A stretch of DNA of 64,000 bases from Salinivirgaceae bacterium (GTDB lineage Bacteria; Bacteroidota; Bacteroidia; Bacteroidales; SZUA-534). Position numbers and translations under genes: made by a program. The DNA lies in NCBI GenBank assembly GCA_017474765.1, contig JAFVGW010000035.1, positions 62,001-126,000 on the forward strand, given 5' to 3'. Positions 8,447-16,420 of this stretch are shown here, piece after piece. The notes beneath the pieces are model-generated. The model worked only from the letters and a program-made list of their open reading frames with translations. It was not told where the DNA came from and did no database searches. Every line of letters begins with the position of its first letter. The stretch's first letter is position 1.

Positions 8447-9090
8447 AATTGTATGTGGTGATTCTTGCCGATGATTCTGCTTATTGCAGCATTTCTGATT
8501 TGTGCTTGATGCTGAAAAACTCTGCATATCGATTGCTAGAGCAATATAAGAACGTCCATCCTGATATGGATTTAAACTACCAGGAGTTTCTTTCAGATTC
8601 TATCAACAAGCAAAATCTTTCAGAAAAAATGGCTTCGGTCAACATAGACAGATTTTTATGCTTTTGGTATGGCCACGGGAAAAGAGATTCTTTTCAAATT
8701 GACAGAGAGGATGTTGTAACAACAACCGATAATCATTATGTGTTCTCTAATGCATTCATCTACACTTTTTCTTGTTTAAACGGCAATGAGTTGGCCGATA
8801 TACTTATTGCTAATAAGGTAAAGGCTTTTGTCGGCTATACTGAATTTGCTAATTGCCCCTATGGAATGGATGATGTGACTTGCAATATTGTGATGTCTTT
8901 TGTTTCATCATTTTTATTTAAAGGGAAAAGTATTAAAAATGCTGTGGATGATTTGAAAGCATCATACGAAGAAGCAATATACAATAGCGAGCTCGACCCT
9001 ATTCAGCGATCAGAATACCAAAAGAACAGAGATAGTATTGTGATTAAAGGAGATGGAAATTTAACAATAAATGATTTATTAGTTGCTTGA
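8443..9090 (+). CDS. Putative caspase-like (clan CD) cysteine peptidase
   Basis: A 215-residue protein I do not recognise by name. It shows the two-part signature of caspase/CHAT/gingipain-type peptidases. A hydrophobic strand ends in YGHG (FLCFWYGHG, His78). A second strand ends in a cysteine followed by a short loop and helix (AFIYTFSC with Cys111, then LNGNELADILI), and then a third strand KAFVGYTE. Spacing of about 33 residues between His and Cys fits the fold. No signal peptide or membrane segment is seen, so it would act in the cytosol. The C-terminal NLTINDLLVA echoes TLNDIL in the receiver tail, perhaps a shared interaction motif. It overlaps the receiver gene by 4 bases. Its substrate is unknown. 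The alternative is a catalytically dead or unrelated alpha/beta protein; the fold is inferred from motifs alone. Confidence 0.6.
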   Translation: MKLYVVILADDSAYCSISDLCLMLKNSAYRLLEQYKNVHPDMDLNYQEFLSDSINKQNLSEKMASVNIDRFLCFWYGHGKRDSFQIDREDVVTTTDNHYVFSNAFIYTFSCLNGNELADILIANKVKAFVGYTEFANCPYGMDDVTCNIVMSFVSSFLFKGKSIKNAVDDLKASYEEAIYNSELDPIQRSEYQKNRDSIVIKGDGNLTINDLLVA

Positions 9091-9095
9091 ATTAT

Positions 9096-9269
9096 ATGCC
9101 AAACAAACAATACACATTCATTGATTTATTCGCAGGATGCGGAGGTTTGAGTGAAGGGTTTTACAGAGAAGGGTTTAAAGCGCTTGCGCACGTGGAAATT
9201 GACCCTGCGGCTTGTAAAACGTTGCGTACACGGATGAAGCATTATGGTTATAAAGACGATGTTTGTTAA
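9096..9269 (+). pseudogene. N-terminal fragment of a second C5 DNA methyltransferase
   Basis: Fifty-eight codons encode FIDLFAGCGGLSEGFYREGF, the SAM-binding motif I region of a cytosine-5 methyltransferase distinct from the one at 4638, and then stop at 9269. The catalytic PCQ, ENV and QxRxR motifs are absent here and do not reappear downstream. The McrB gene begins 29 bases later, which is where the rest of the methyltransferase would be expected. This is probably the remnant of the methyltransferase that accompanied the McrB/McrC/Vsr module, removed by deletion. The ATG at 9096 begins 5 bases after the peptidase stop. Confidence 0.8.
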
Positions 9270-9298
9270 AGCACAGAAAATAAACGATTCAAAATACT

Positions 9299-10720
9299 AT
9301 GGGTATGAATAGGGATAATCAACTAAAACTATTTAAAGACTTTATTGTCAATTGCACAACAAATGCAAATAGTTTAAAGAATTACATTGATTTTAAGCGC
9401 ATAAATGAATGCCTTCAACAATTATTCCCAGAAACAAAAGATGTTTCCATTTTGGATTTTGATGACGCTAAAACTTTCGAAACAGTTGTTAATAGACTTG
9501 ACCAACTTGAATCTTATGTCGAATTTAATGCCAAAGGCAAAAATCAATATTCAACAACTGTTGGTTGGTATCAACGTTTTTTGAATGCGAAGAATATTTT
9601 TTCAAAACAAGATAAAATTATTCGATGCATTAATAATAGGACAGACAATCTTCCCCTTCAACAAATCTTCTACGGTGCACCAGGCACGGGCAAATCTCAC
9701 AGAATCAAAGAAATTATTCAAGAGAATGGCATTGACGAGAAGGAACAGGTTATTCGTACCACTTTCCACCCCGATAGCGATTATTCCACATTTGTCGGCT
9801 GCTACAAACCTATTATGAAGTCTGTTCCGCAGACATACGTGGTTGAAGGCAAAGAAAAACCCGTGATAAATAGTGGAACAAACCTGCAATCGGCCAAGGA
9901 TGAAATAGTTTACGACTACACGCCACAAGCTTTTGTTCAAGCCTATACCAAAGCGTGGATAACAGACAAAACCATTATTCTTGTGATTGAGGAAATCAAC
10001 CGAGGCAATTGTGCTCAGATTTTCGGCGATATTTTCCAACTTCTTGACAGGGGCGATGACGGTGTTTCCGATTATGAAATCAAACCAGACAAGGCACTTG
10101 AAGACTATCTTAAAGGTTATTTTGCCAAATTTGGCGAAGTGGAAATCCCCGAACAAATACGGACTGGCAAGATTATGAGACTTCCCGCCAACCTTTACAT
10201 TTGGGCAACAATGAACACCAGTGACCAAAGCCTGTTCCCAATTGATTCCGCCTTCAAGCGCCGTTGGGAGTGGAAGTACACCAAGATTGTCTGGCCATAT
10301 AGGAAAAACGATGACGGCGCTTTTAAACTCAATGAAAACGGAGAAAAAATCCACTTCAATTACACTATAGAAGGTGGTCACGATTGGTGGGAGTTCTTGC
10401 TGAAAATCAATGCCATTATTGACAAAATGACTAACTCTGCCGACAAGCAGTTGGGCTATTTCTTTGCCAAGGCGAAAGACGATGTAATATCGTATGACAC
10501 ATTCGTTTCAAAAGTCTGCTTCTACCTTTGGAACGACATTTTCAAGACTTACGCCCTTGATGAACAACAAAGCGACTTGTTCAGTTACACCAATGCGGAA
10601 GGCCAGAAAGCACAGCTCACCTTCCCCGCTTTCTACGATGGCGATGGCAATGTCATTAAAGAAGTTGCGGAAGCATTCATTGGCAATGTGCTGAATTGGA
10701 ACCAGCAGAATGGCAATTAA
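9299..10720 (+). CDS. mcrB: McrB-like AAA+ GTPase subunit of a modification-linked restriction enzyme
   Basis: The motor subunit of McrBC/LlaJI-type restriction: it binds nucleotide, forms rings with the nuclease subunit and drives DNA translocation. Over 473 residues, Walker A is GAPGTGKS (126-133) and the McrB-type Walker B is IEEINRGN (E231 E232). The sensor region MNTSDQSLFPIDSAFKRRW starts at residue 305. The first 120 residues match no recognition domain I know and probably carry DNA specificity. It begins 29 bases after the methyltransferase stub, and the nuclease partner follows after 12 bases. Base composition is less AT-rich than in the preceding genes, hinting at a different origin within the island. 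In classical McrBC the motor uses GTP; the nucleotide is not provable here. Confidence 0.9.
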   Translation: MGMNRDNQLKLFKDFIVNCTTNANSLKNYIDFKRINECLQQLFPETKDVSILDFDDAKTFETVVNRLDQLESYVEFNAKGKNQYSTTVGWYQRFLNAKNIFSKQDKIIRCINNRTDNLPLQQIFYGAPGTGKSHRIKEIIQENGIDEKEQVIRTTFHPDSDYSTFVGCYKPIMKSVPQTYVVEGKEKPVINSGTNLQSAKDEIVYDYTPQAFVQAYTKAWITDKTIILVIEEINRGNCAQIFGDIFQLLDRGDDGVSDYEIKPDKALEDYLKGYFAKFGEVEIPEQIRTGKIMRLPANLYIWATMNTSDQSLFPIDSAFKRRWEWKYTKIVWPYRKNDDGAFKLNENGEKIHFNYTIEGGHDWWEFLLKINAIIDKMTNSADKQLGYFFAKAKDDVISYDTFVSKVCFYLWNDIFKTYALDEQQSDLFSYTNAEGQKAQLTFPAFYDGDGNVIKEVAEAFIGNVLNWNQQNGN

Positions 10721-10732
10721 GCGGCGTCTGCT

Positions 10733-12994
10733 ATGTATATTGTTTTTGAGGAACACCAGTATGCTGCCGAGGATGTTAAAGTGGCTTTGCACGGCATAAG
10801 CGAGTTGCAAGACATTAACAAAAACGTCAGCGTGAGTTATGTGGGCTACTATTATGAGCCTGCCATTCCTGATTGTGTGTTTATCCTTCCAAAAGTTTTG
10901 CTTAACGAAGAGGACAAATTGGTGATTGGCTCAGGCCAAACCATTGACCCTAAAGACATTATCACACCAGAAGGGCAGCAAAAATATTTAACTCAGGAAT
11001 ACCGAAAGTTCCTATATGAGTTTGCCGTTTGGATTTATCGGACAATAGCCGTGTATCACGAGTACAACCCCAATTCGCAAGCCATTTATTACCGTCGTCT
11101 GCCGCGCTCTGGAAAGGGAATGCGCCATCAGGCCAACACTTATCTCGACATTATTCTGTCACTGATTCAGTTCAATCAGGAGAATCAGGATTTTTTTCTT
11201 TACACAGTCAAAAATATTCATTCTGGGCACAACAAAATAAATTGGACGCGAACCATCTCGCACATTGATGCCATTATTCAGAATAAGAAACCGCTCTATT
11301 TGAATCCTGTCAATCAAAAAAGGCGAATCAATTTCGACGAGGAGTTGTTCATTATCTTTTTCTCAATTTTGGATTTCATCAACCGCAAGTATGGTTTCAA
11401 GACACCAATAAATATGCAGTATGAGTTGCTTACCCAAGCACAGTTTGCAACCTACTACAATGGCTATGGCAAGACACGTTTGAAAGAAATCCGATACAAG
11501 TATTTCTCTGACAAGGCTGTCCTTTTATGGGAACTTTGCTATGCATTTTTCGACAACAGTTATTTGCTAGCCGTCAACACTGAAAATAAGGAATATCTGC
11601 TTGCAAAAAAATACAACATAATTTTTGAAGCCATTATTGATGAACTGGTTGGCACATCGCACGATGCTATTCCGCCTGGCTTAGCCGACCAAGACGACGG
11701 CAAACAGGTGGACCACCTTTACACTGATTTAGCGCTCACTTCATCGCAGAATCGTGAAGTGTATTATATCGGCGATTCTAAGTACTACAAGATGTCAACA
11801 GCACTTGGAAAGCCTTCCGTCTCGAAACAGTACACCTATGCTCGCAATGTGATTCAGTGGAACATAGATTTGTGGAAAAACAACGAGGAAGGAATGCGGC
11901 TGCAAAATGAGACAGAAGAAAGATTCCGAAAAGTTAGGTTACGTCCCGAATCGCCCAATGAGGGTTACGACATCATTCCAAATTTCTTTCTTTCGGCTTT
12001 TGTCGATGACCAATTGACATATGACCGAGGCACAGATACCGATGGTAATGATTTGAATATAAAGCCTCGTATGGAAGACAACAACGGACATTGGGAAGAA
12101 AAGACTTTCATTTCCACCCAGTTTGACAATAGGCTTTTCGACCGCGACACATTGTTACTGATGTATTACGACATCAATTTCTTGTTTGTTGTCCGTATGT
12201 ATGCGCGTAACAAAGAGTCGGAAAAAGCACGATGGAAATCACACGTCAGAGCCATTTTTAGAAATAAGATTCGAGAAGTTTTGGCATCAAAATTCCAATT
12301 CTATGCCATTGCGCCGAAACCAACTACTTTTGCCAAAGGCTACATCGACGGAAACCTGAAAAAGCTGATAGGCAAAGTGTTTAGCCCGTTTGAAGATGAA
12401 GATGTGTTTGTGTTGGCATTAGATAACTCAGAAAAAGAAAAAGCGCATAATGAATCGTTGCTGGGCGAACTCAAGAAACATTTTTTTGTGACCAAAGACA
12501 ACGACTATAAATTAGGAACCGACCCTACAGAGAAACTGAAAACAATGGGTTATACCGAGGGAATGAAAAAGCCAGCACAAAAGAAGGAAGAATTGATGAT
12601 AGTCTTTTCTATTGACAAAAAGGCGAACACAGACCCGAATGTATTATTGGAAGGTAACGCCCAAGAATTTCTGTCGGGATACAAACCAAATTTGAAGCAA
12701 GATTTCTCACGAATAAATTATCTTGCGCCTTATGATGGCATTCAAATAAAAGGTGCATACAAGATTGAGTCAATGGAACTATGCTCTATTATTGTTGATA
12801 ACGCACCATCAGTAAGGTTACATTTCACACTGAAAGACTATCATCCTTTTAAACAGTCTGTTCCCTATGGACTTCGGCAAGTAGCCTCTGCGGGGCACTC
12901 CATCACACCGAGTGAGTTGGCTCACATACTTGGTGATGATACACCATATAAAACATTTGACTTCATTCTCAATAAGGATGATAGAAATCGATAA
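10733..12994 (+). CDS. McrC-like PD-(D/E)XK nuclease subunit (DUF2357/LlaJI-type)
   Basis: The 753-residue partner of the McrB protein. The central region has a PD-(D/E)XK-type core: VDHLYTDLAL, then a strand ending YYIGDSKYYK with D348-S-K350 as catalytic D-x-K. The N-terminal half (about 1-300) resembles the DUF2357 region of large McrC/LlaJI-type subunits, and the long C-terminal part (about 400-753) is unassigned. The gene is translated right after mcrB (12-base gap), as in known McrBC operons. It likely cuts DNA when the AAA+ partner stalls or collides. The family call rests on context and the D-x-K motif, so I am sure of nuclease partner and less sure of the subfamily. The following 170 bases carry a GC-richer scrap without a convincing gene. 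Confidence 0.75.
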   Translation: MYIVFEEHQYAAEDVKVALHGISELQDINKNVSVSYVGYYYEPAIPDCVFILPKVLLNEEDKLVIGSGQTIDPKDIITPEGQQKYLTQEYRKFLYEFAVWIYRTIAVYHEYNPNSQAIYYRRLPRSGKGMRHQANTYLDIILSLIQFNQENQDFFLYTVKNIHSGHNKINWTRTISHIDAIIQNKKPLYLNPVNQKRRINFDEELFIIFFSILDFINRKYGFKTPINMQYELLTQAQFATYYNGYGKTRLKEIRYKYFSDKAVLLWELCYAFFDNSYLLAVNTENKEYLLAKKYNIIFEAIIDELVGTSHDAIPPGLADQDDGKQVDHLYTDLALTSSQNREVYYIGDSKYYKMSTALGKPSVSKQYTYARNVIQWNIDLWKNNEEGMRLQNETEERFRKVRLRPESPNEGYDIIPNFFLSAFVDDQLTYDRGTDTDGNDLNIKPRMEDNNGHWEEKTFISTQFDNRLFDRDTLLLMYYDINFLFVVRMYARNKESEKARWKSHVRAIFRNKIREVLASKFQFYAIAPKPTTFAKGYIDGNLKKLIGKVFSPFEDEDVFVLALDNSEKEKAHNESLLGELKKHFFVTKDNDYKLGTDPTEKLKTMGYTEGMKKPAQKKEELMIVFSIDKKANTDPNVLLEGNAQEFLSGYKPNLKQDFSRINYLAPYDGIQIKGAYKIESMELCSIIVDNAPSVRLHFTLKDYHPFKQSVPYGLRQVASAGHSITPSELAHILGDDTPYKTFDFILNKDDRNR

Positions 12995-13165
12995 ACGCAT
13001 AACCACTATCCGCCTTATCAATAACAACTCGCCCGCTGTGGCCGGATATTCAACGGCCAGTTGACCGTGGTGCCGGTATCGGTTCCTTTTTCTTTGCGCA
13101 GAGTTTTCGAGAATAATAAGTACCTTTGGCGTATAGAATTATGGTATTCAAGAAACTCAAAATTT

Positions 13166-13552
13166 ATGTCAAAGAACAAAACTAACCTGACTTGTCCCAA
13201 ATGCCAATCAACTGATATTCATTTGTACGAGCACAAATACTACTGTCGCAGTTGTGGTTGCGAGTGGCAACTTGCTGAAGATGTACCCGTTCAAGAGAAA
13301 TCATTAACCATCAGAAACAGCACTGCTGAATTCTTGATATTTCAGGCTCAAAGCCAAGCCAATGGTGTAGAGGTTTTCTATCGTAACGAAACTCTTTGGC
13401 TTACACAGAAAGCGATGGCAGCCCTGTTCGATGTAGACCGAACAGTTGTTACCAAGCATTTGAAAAACATATTTGAAGAAGGTGAGTTACAAGCAGATAC
13501 AGTATGTGCAAATTTTGCACATACTGCCGCAGACGGCAAAATCTATTATTAA
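13166..13552 (+). pseudogene. Truncated RhuM-family protein with N-terminal zinc ribbon
   Basis: The 128-residue product begins with a four-cysteine zinc ribbon (C10, C13, C27, C30; CPKC and CRSC). It then continues with the start of a RhuM/virulence-type domain: FLIFQAQ, VEVFYRNETLWLTQKAMAALF, then VDRTVVTKHLKNIFEEGEL. A stop follows DGKIYY, where family members go on for about 200 residues. It is therefore a 3'-truncated gene or a reused N-terminal module. The in-frame opening could be extended upstream to 13061, but the ATG at 13166 is the sensible start because it precedes the zinc ribbon. It lies 18 bases before vsr. A zinc ribbon in front of RhuM is unusual in my experience and may come from a fusion event. 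Confidence 0.65.
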
Positions 13553-13570
13553 GTAAAAGCCAATAAAAAA

Positions 13571-14089
13571 ATGCCCGACCCACTAACACCCGAACAGCGA
13601 CACCGCTGTATGTCGCATATACGCAGCCGCAACACCAAGCCAGAGCTGAAGGTGCGGCAATGGTTGTGGCAGCATGGTTATCACTATAGGCTCAATGTGG
13701 GCAGTGTGCCAGGCAAGCCCGATATTGTGATGCGGCGCTACCGCACGGCAATTTTTGTCAATGGGTGTTTCTGGCATGGTCACGATGGTTGCCCGAAGTT
13801 CCGTCTGCCGCAGACAAACGTGGATTTCTGGCAGACCAAAATCAACCGTAACCGCGAACGAGACCAACGCAATTATCAGATACTGAACAAGAACGGCTGG
13901 CAGGTGATTGTGGTTTGGGAATGTCAGCTCACACCCGCACTCATTGAGCAGACAATGCGTTTGGTGGAACTGCGTCTTAATCAGAATTTTCTGTCCATCT
14001 ACAAACCTAAATCCAAAAACTACACCACGCCCTCTGATGAGCCACTGCCAATGGCCGCAGAAAGCGAATCAAAATATGGTGATAGTTAA
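13571..14089 (+). CDS. vsr: Very short patch repair endonuclease Vsr
   Basis: Nicks DNA next to T:G mismatches that arise when 5-methylcytosine deaminates, so it accompanies C5 methyltransferases. The 172 residues show the full family pattern: RHRCMSHIRSRNTKPEL at the N-terminus, GKPDIVMRRY with the catalytic Asp, AIFVNGCFWHGHDGC, and the QVIVVWECQL strand. The length is typical with a small C-terminal extension. It is GC-richer than the genes before it, close to the host level. It is the last gene of the island and ends 15 bases before a bidirectional terminator. Its presence supports a functional or recently functional C5 methyltransferase at this locus, either the intact one at 4638 or the lost one whose stub is at 9096. 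Confidence 0.95.
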   Translation: MPDPLTPEQRHRCMSHIRSRNTKPELKVRQWLWQHGYHYRLNVGSVPGKPDIVMRRYRTAIFVNGCFWHGHDGCPKFRLPQTNVDFWQTKINRNRERDQRNYQILNKNGWQVIVVWECQLTPALIEQTMRLVELRLNQNFLSIYKPKSKNYTTPSDEPLPMAAESESKYGDS

Positions 14090-14104
14090 TAGGGATGAAA
14101 AAAT

Positions 14105-14137
14105 GCAGCGTAATCAAACGATTACGCTGCAAGTTTT
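14105..14137. terminator. Bidirectional terminator between vsr and glnS
   Basis: GCAGCGTAATC, loop AAAC and GATTACGCTGC form a perfect 11-bp stem. It is followed by AAGTTTTT on the + strand and, read the other way, by ATTTTTTC, so it can end both the island transcript and the convergent glnS transcript. Confidence 0.85.
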
Positions 14138-14195
14138 TGTGTGCTTTTCAAATATCACTTTTATCAAAGCAATATATCGTCTACCAACACTCTTA

Positions 14196-15938
14196 TCACT
14201 TCTTCTGCTCCTTCGCCCAGCTGTCTTTCAGGCCGACGGTGCGGTTGAACACCAGGTGCTCGGCGGTTGAGTCGGGGTCAACGTTGAAGTAACCGATACG
14301 TTGGAATTGGAAGTGGTCCAGTGGTTTGGCATCAGCCACGAACTTCTCAATGAAGCAGTTTTTGAGCACGTGCAGCGAGTCGGGGTTGATAATCTCCTTC
14401 ATTGCCTCCAGAGCCTCGCAGTTGCGGGCCTCGCGAATGGCGGCCATTTCGTCGCGCGGGTTCTCAACCTTCCAAAGGCGGTCGTAGAGCCGCACCTCGG
14501 CAGGCAGGCAGTGACCGATGCTCAGCCAGTGCAGCGTGCCCTTCACCTTGCGGTCGCTGCCAGGCAGGCCGCTGCGGGTTTCGGGGTCGTACTCGCAGTA
14601 CACCTCCGTAACGTTGCCGTCGGCGTCCTTCTTGCAGCCAGTGCATTTCACAATGTAGGCGCTCTTCAGGCGGACTTCCTGACCAGGCGTCATACGGAAA
14701 TATTTCTTTGGTGCGTCCTCCATAAAGTCGTCGCGCTCAATCCACAACTCGCGACTGAACTCAATCTTGTGCGTTCCATCTTCGGGGCGCTCGGGGTTGT
14801 TCACGGCCTCAAGCTCCTCAACCTGTCCTTCGGGATAGTTGGTGATAATGCACTTCACGGGGTTCAGCACGGCCGAAACGCGTGTGGCGCGGGCGTTCAG
14901 GTCCTCGCGAATCGAGCTTTCGAGCAGCGCGAAATCGTTCAGCGCATCGTATGTTGTGTAGCCGATTTTGTCCACAAAATTGCGGATTGACTCGGGCGTG
15001 TATCCGCGGCGACGGAAACCGCACAGAGTCGGCATTCGCGGGTCGTCCCAGCCGTTGACAAGGCCTTCTTTGACCAGAATGAGCAGGTTGCGCTTGCTCA
15101 TCAGCGTGTAGTTCAGGTTCAGTTTGTTGAACTCGTACTGACGCGGGCGGTTGTCGTCCAAATCCTTGCCTTCCTTCAGTTCATCGATAAAGTAGTCGTA
15201 CACAGGGCGGTGCACCACAAACTCCAGAGTGCAGCACGAGTGCGTCACGCCCTCGAAATAGTCGCTCTGCCCGTGGGCGAAATCGTACATCGGATAGGCC
15301 TGCCACTTGGTGCCAGTGCGGTGGTGCGGGTGCTTCACAACGCGGTAGATTATCGGGTCGCGGAAGTGCATATTTGGGTTGGCCATATCGATTTTGGCGC
15401 GCAGAACCATTCGGCCCTCCTCAATCTCGCCACGGTTCATCTTCTCGAACAACTCGAGCGACTCGCTTGCAGGACGGTCGCGGTAGGGGCTGTTCTGCCC
15501 AGGCTCGGTGGGCGTTCCCTTCTGCGCGGCAATCGCTTCCGACGACTGCTCATCCACATACGCCTTGCCTTCTTTTATCAGCCTTACGGCGAAATCCCAG
15601 AGTTGCTGAAAATAGTCCGAAGCGTAGTACTCGTGGCCCCAGTTGAAGCCTAACCATTTGATATCCTCTTTGATAGCATCGACATACTCAACGTCCTCCT
15701 TCACGGGGTTGGTGTCGTCGAAGCGCAGGTTGCAGACGCCGCCGAACTGTTCGGCCATACCGAAGTCAAGACAAATGGCCTTTGCGTGGCCAATGTGCAG
15801 ATAACCATTGGGCTCGGGCGGGAAACGGGTTTGCACGCGTCCGCCGTTTTTACCCTCGGCAAGGTCTTTTTCAACTTGCTCAATAATGAAGTTCGATTTG
15901 CGTTCAACTTCCTTTGTCTCTTTTTCTTCGATAGCCAT
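14196..15938 (-). CDS. glnS: Glutaminyl-tRNA synthetase
   Basis: Charges tRNA-Gln with glutamine. The 580-residue product has the class I signature PPEPNGYLHIGHAKA near residue 41 and the second ATP loop LMSKRNLL, plus the GlnS-specific RFDDTNP and the beta-barrel anticodon-binding C-terminal half. Length and order match bacterial GlnS. The start ATG at 15938 is 20 bases downstream of a TAnnTTTG promoter box. It is convergent to vsr and shares the bidirectional terminator at 14105-14137. It is GC-rich like the host housekeeping genes, and so marks the right-hand limit of the defence island. Confidence 0.97.
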   Translation of the reverse strand: MAIEEKETKEVERKSNFIIEQVEKDLAEGKNGGRVQTRFPPEPNGYLHIGHAKAICLDFGMAEQFGGVCNLRFDDTNPVKEDVEYVDAIKEDIKWLGFNWGHEYYASDYFQQLWDFAVRLIKEGKAYVDEQSSEAIAAQKGTPTEPGQNSPYRDRPASESLELFEKMNRGEIEEGRMVLRAKIDMANPNMHFRDPIIYRVVKHPHHRTGTKWQAYPMYDFAHGQSDYFEGVTHSCCTLEFVVHRPVYDYFIDELKEGKDLDDNRPRQYEFNKLNLNYTLMSKRNLLILVKEGLVNGWDDPRMPTLCGFRRRGYTPESIRNFVDKIGYTTYDALNDFALLESSIREDLNARATRVSAVLNPVKCIITNYPEGQVEELEAVNNPERPEDGTHKIEFSRELWIERDDFMEDAPKKYFRMTPGQEVRLKSAYIVKCTGCKKDADGNVTEVYCEYDPETRSGLPGSDRKVKGTLHWLSIGHCLPAEVRLYDRLWKVENPRDEMAAIREARNCEALEAMKEIINPDSLHVLKNCFIEKFVADAKPLDHFQFQRIGYFNVDPDSTAEHLVFNRTVGLKDSWAKEQKK

Positions 15939-15957
15939 AAAATTTCAATTAAGTGTG

Positions 15958-15965
15958 CAAAAATA
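15958..15965 (-). promoter_or_regulatory. Bacteroidota -7 box upstream of glnS
   Basis: On the minus strand the bases read TATTTTTG, matching TAnnTTTG, 20 bases upstream of the glnS ATG. No clear -33 TTG is seen. Confidence 0.45.
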
Positions 15966-16408
15966 TTCTATTTAACCGAAAACGGGAAATAAAATGTTGG
16001 GTAGAAATAATCGGTGGCGGCAAACATTTTTAAATGGTGTAAAGAGTCATTTGGAGTGTCCGATTTTTTTGAGTCTGACACATCAGGTTTCCATAATTAT
16101 GTAATCCCCTGCATATCCCCTCCGTATCCCCTCGCGGGGTTATCGCGCACTTTCCAACCGAAAACAACCGCATCCGAAAGAAAACTATAACGAAACCGCA
16201 CAAAACAACTTTATTCGAAAGAAAACAACCGAAAACCGCACAATCCGAAACCCTCAACTTCCCTGGCACATTCCTCTAACCTTCTAAACTCTCACCCCTA
16301 ACCCATCACCTTTTCATCCTATATATAATAGGTGTAAATCCCCGAAAAGCCCTTTTTCGTGCTTGCCTTTAAAAATTTTGTTTTTCTTTGCGCCGATTTT
16401 CAAACCAT

Positions 16409-16414
16409 AAGGAG
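16409..16414 (+). promoter_or_regulatory. Shine-Dalgarno site of topA
   Basis: AAGGAG lies 6 bases before ATG 16421. Strong Shine-Dalgarno sites are rare in Bacteroidota, and this one fixes the topA start in preference to any upstream in-frame codon. Confidence 0.6.
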
Positions 16415-16420
16415 ATTTCT

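Larger units (their letters stand above)
15939..16420. other. Divergent intergenic region glnS/topA
   Basis: About 480 bases without a credible gene. It contains the glnS promoter box at the left. A stretch near 16155-16255 is rich in repeated CCGAAA(A/G)AAAAC and AACCGCA units without a clear structure. The topA ribosome-binding site is at the right end. Confidence 0.55.

Noticed and set aside
12995..13165. Short frame MIEIDKRITTIRLINN overlapping the McrC-like stop
   Set aside because: Only 28 codons, no family resemblance; more likely scrap sequence left by rearrangement within the island.
16030..16269. 79-codon minus-strand frame between glnS and topA
   Set aside because: No recognisable domain, overlaps low-complexity repeats, and no promoter or start context supports it.
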